Assembly: GCF_030272615.1 (NCBI RefSeq)
Contig: NC_081412.1
Coordinates: forward strand, 542,890,335-542,954,334
Length of the DNA: 64,000 nt
Reading direction: 5' to 3'
From: Cryptomeria japonica
Taxonomy: Eukaryota > Streptophyta > Pinopsida > Cupressales > Cupressaceae
The stretch's first letter is position 1. Every line of letters starts with the position of its first letter. The position numbers were made by a program, and so were the translations under genes. The notes beneath the pieces are model-generated. The model saw only the letters and a program-made list of their open reading frames with translations, had not been told where the DNA came from and did not search any database. Shown piece by piece: positions 61,650 to 64,000 of the stretch.

Positions 61650-64000
61650 CATCTGTTACTTTTGATGCTCACTCTCTCTTTCAAAGTCACTTTAAAATTA
61701 TTCAATATACCATTTAAACAATAGGCTATTGACTTTGTTCTAAATTTTAAATTCATCGATTATTTACCATTGCCTTTCCAATTAGAAGCTATCAATTTCA
61801 TTTTAAATATTTTATTTTGTTAATTTAGTTACCATTAATTTTAATATTTTTCATGTGACTTCCTTTTTGTCTAGTTAACTTTGATTTCAAGTGTTTAACA
61901 GGTAAAAAAATTATATTGTAATTTCCTTCGATTGTATATGTTTTTGACAATCCATTTTTAATAGATTCTCTACCAATATCAATTTCAATGTTAATGTCAA
62001 CAATCTATCATATGAGTTTGATTTTTAATTTAATTCATTCTAAAATTTTTTGATCATTTTCTATTACTTTCATATTTTTCTTGACATTTCCAAATTAAAC
62101 TTTTTGAAACAGGCAAACATGTTTGACATTCCAAAAACTTTTGTAGTGGCATTAAAAAGAGATTTTCAATTTTGTCTCAAGTATGAGATTGAAATGTACT
62201 CTATATGAATAACCAATTCTTCTAAAGTGTACAAAAATAGGTGGTCATTTTGATAGGATGTGATGAATGACAAGCATTGAGTACAGAGAAAAACAAAACT
62301 AGAAGACAAATAAATCTCAAATTTTTTCTTTTTATTTTCTATTTAAATAAAGAAAATAAAATTATAAAGAATAAGGTAGTGGCTACCAATAATATATGAG
62401 AAATAATTAAATAACTAATACTCTATAAAAAACTAAGTGAACGATCCCTAGTTCACAACATAGAAAACACAACATGAAAGAAGAATTAAATTCTAAACTT
62501 TTGCAAACATTTTCAATTCTTTGGAATGCATCATTTTTTATTCATGAAGTTGGACAATTTAATATTTTATCTCATTCAAGTGATTTATGATGTTGAAATT
62601 CTCTTTGGGAACTCCCTACAAATAAGAACATATATAGACAAGTCAAAAAATGATATAAGTGCAAAAAATTAGCAATTTTTCTTCTCGATGAATAATATGA
62701 CATGAAAACATTGAAAATTATGTACTTTTTCATATATTAGAAAAAAATCTATTTCATAGAATTCACCGCAACATTATTATGAAGACCTAGACCAAAATTA
62801 ACTTCTTTCCAACTTAGAAAATGATAAAAATAGTTGGAAGATGCTTGAAAATGATGTTCCATTTGAATTTTCCAACAAATAATACTAAAAAAAGTGTTTC
62901 AAATTTTCATTCTGTTGACAAAATGAACATTTAACTACCTCAACTATCTTACATTACAACCTTTCATCTAATATAAGTTTGAAGTGTAAGAATTTTCAAG
63001 CCAAAATATATACATGATTTTCACCTTTGGACCTCCAAAATTGAGCACTCAAATTTTTCCTTGTCTTCTCTTCGAACTTATAGTTTCATTTTTGGTTCAA
63101 TATAGGACTTAAGGACATAGTAGGAAGGAGGTTCAAATATATATTTTTTCTTATAGAAAATAAATTAAACTGATATTTGGACAACCACAACCAATTTTTA
63201 AAAGATTACAATGCACTGGAGTGCAAATATTCATAACTAAGTCTACAAGGACATATAACATTAAAAGAATAATAGAACCTTTATACAAGATATTTAAACT
63301 AAAATTATTTTTAATTTTTTTCTAAGTAGTCCAATCCATAGTGTTAAAATATTGCATGTGCCCTGAATTGTTGAATCTCTTTATTTGATAAATAAAAAAA
63401 TTGTCTATAAAAACCAATAACTAGGGGATGACCTTGATATTGAGCCATTTCACCAACTAGATAAAGACCTATAGATCAAACAATGCTACCAAAAAAAATT
63501 CTAGTTTAACAATTTAAAGCTTACTTCCAAGCTTTCCATAATGAATAAAAAAGAAATGAAGCATATAGATGAAAACCCAAAACTGAACTATATTAAAAAG
63601 AACATTATAATTTAAAAATTTACAATCTTATTCCCAATATTTTTCACATTGAATGCAAAGGAAATGAATCTTTAATGTTAAATTTATGGGAGAAAAAATA
63701 ATTTTATCTAACCACATTAAAAATTTATTTTTCCTTTTAATAGTTGCAAGAATAATGTGATGAAAAAATAAACTTTTCTACAACTCTTCATTTGTAACAA
63801 CTCTAATCTATGTTTAGTGAGCTTGGTCATTCCAATTTGACCATTAAAGGTGGTAAGTGATTTTACTTAAATATTCATGATATTTTTTAATTTAGGCATC
63901 CAAAAAGAGGAGCAATGCATATGGGAAACTAGAAATATATAGTTCATAACTTGGATCTTGAAAACTACTAAAAAAAAATGATTTCCTAAGTACAAAGTTT
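61650..64000. other. AT-rich non-coding DNA to the window end
   Basis: No ORF of interest, LTR boundary, tRNA-like sequence or tandem array was recognised. Low-complexity A and T runs are frequent. Confidence 0.6.

Overview
This is a window of plant nuclear DNA. It is AT-rich and dominated by nested, decayed retroelements, and it holds one apparently intact host gene: a six-exon glutamate receptor-like (GLR) channel gene at 16968-20305. The density of old but still recognisable LTR elements, with by-eye LTR divergence of about 4-6%, and the long gene-poor stretches suggest a large-genome seed plant, most likely a gymnosperm. That assignment is inference; no sequence here proves the species.

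Layout. 1-9703: the 3' two thirds of a Ty3/gypsy Tat-lineage element. It has pol with two RNase H domains, then an antisense two-exon plant-mobile-domain (PMD) gene with its own TATA box, then polypurine tract and 3' LTR. It is inserted into a LINE. 9704-14155: the rest of that LINE (LINE A), with RT C-terminus, zinc-binding domain, RNase H, and then an extra ORF (globular head, acidic linker, coiled coil) before the 3' tail. 15073-16150: a solo LTR with a CAAAA target duplication. 16968-20305: the GLR gene. 20299-35750: a truncated Ty1/copia element whose 5' LTR starts at or inside the last GLR codons. It is split by a complete 12.0-kb Tat element (23205-35206, target duplication CAAGC). The nested Tat element has lost RT, RNase H and the integrase core but keeps gag, a protease relic, the integrase tail and a second antisense two-exon PMD gene.

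35751-38302: non-coding DNA with a (GA)74 tract. 38309-46315 (minus strand): a copia-type LTR element with iMet primer site and purine tract but no pol. It encodes a coiled-coil Gag with five zinc knuckles and a separate 1,115-codon frame. 46322-47177 and 53933 onward: an AT-rich repeat that received a full-length L1-type LINE (LINE B, 47193-53917, minus, 15-bp target duplication). 55301-55475: a tRNA-derived SINE-like sequence. 57598-59050 (LINE D, minus) and 59794-61637 (LINE C, plus): 5'-truncated LINE tails carrying relatives of the LINE A extra ORF. The remainder is AT-rich non-coding DNA.

The main theme is accessory genes. Three different kinds of retroelement here (Tat, LINE, copia-like) each carry a long non-enzymatic ORF with the same layout: an N-terminal globular part containing a motif like [IV]-[TV]-x-E-x-[IV]...TG-x-P, a charged low-complexity linker, and a C-terminal coiled coil. 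In the long frames examined, nearly all nonsense codons can be explained as CAG-to-TAG, CAA-to-TAA or CGA-to-TGA changes, and frameshifts are few. That pattern fits silencing by DNA methylation followed by deamination.
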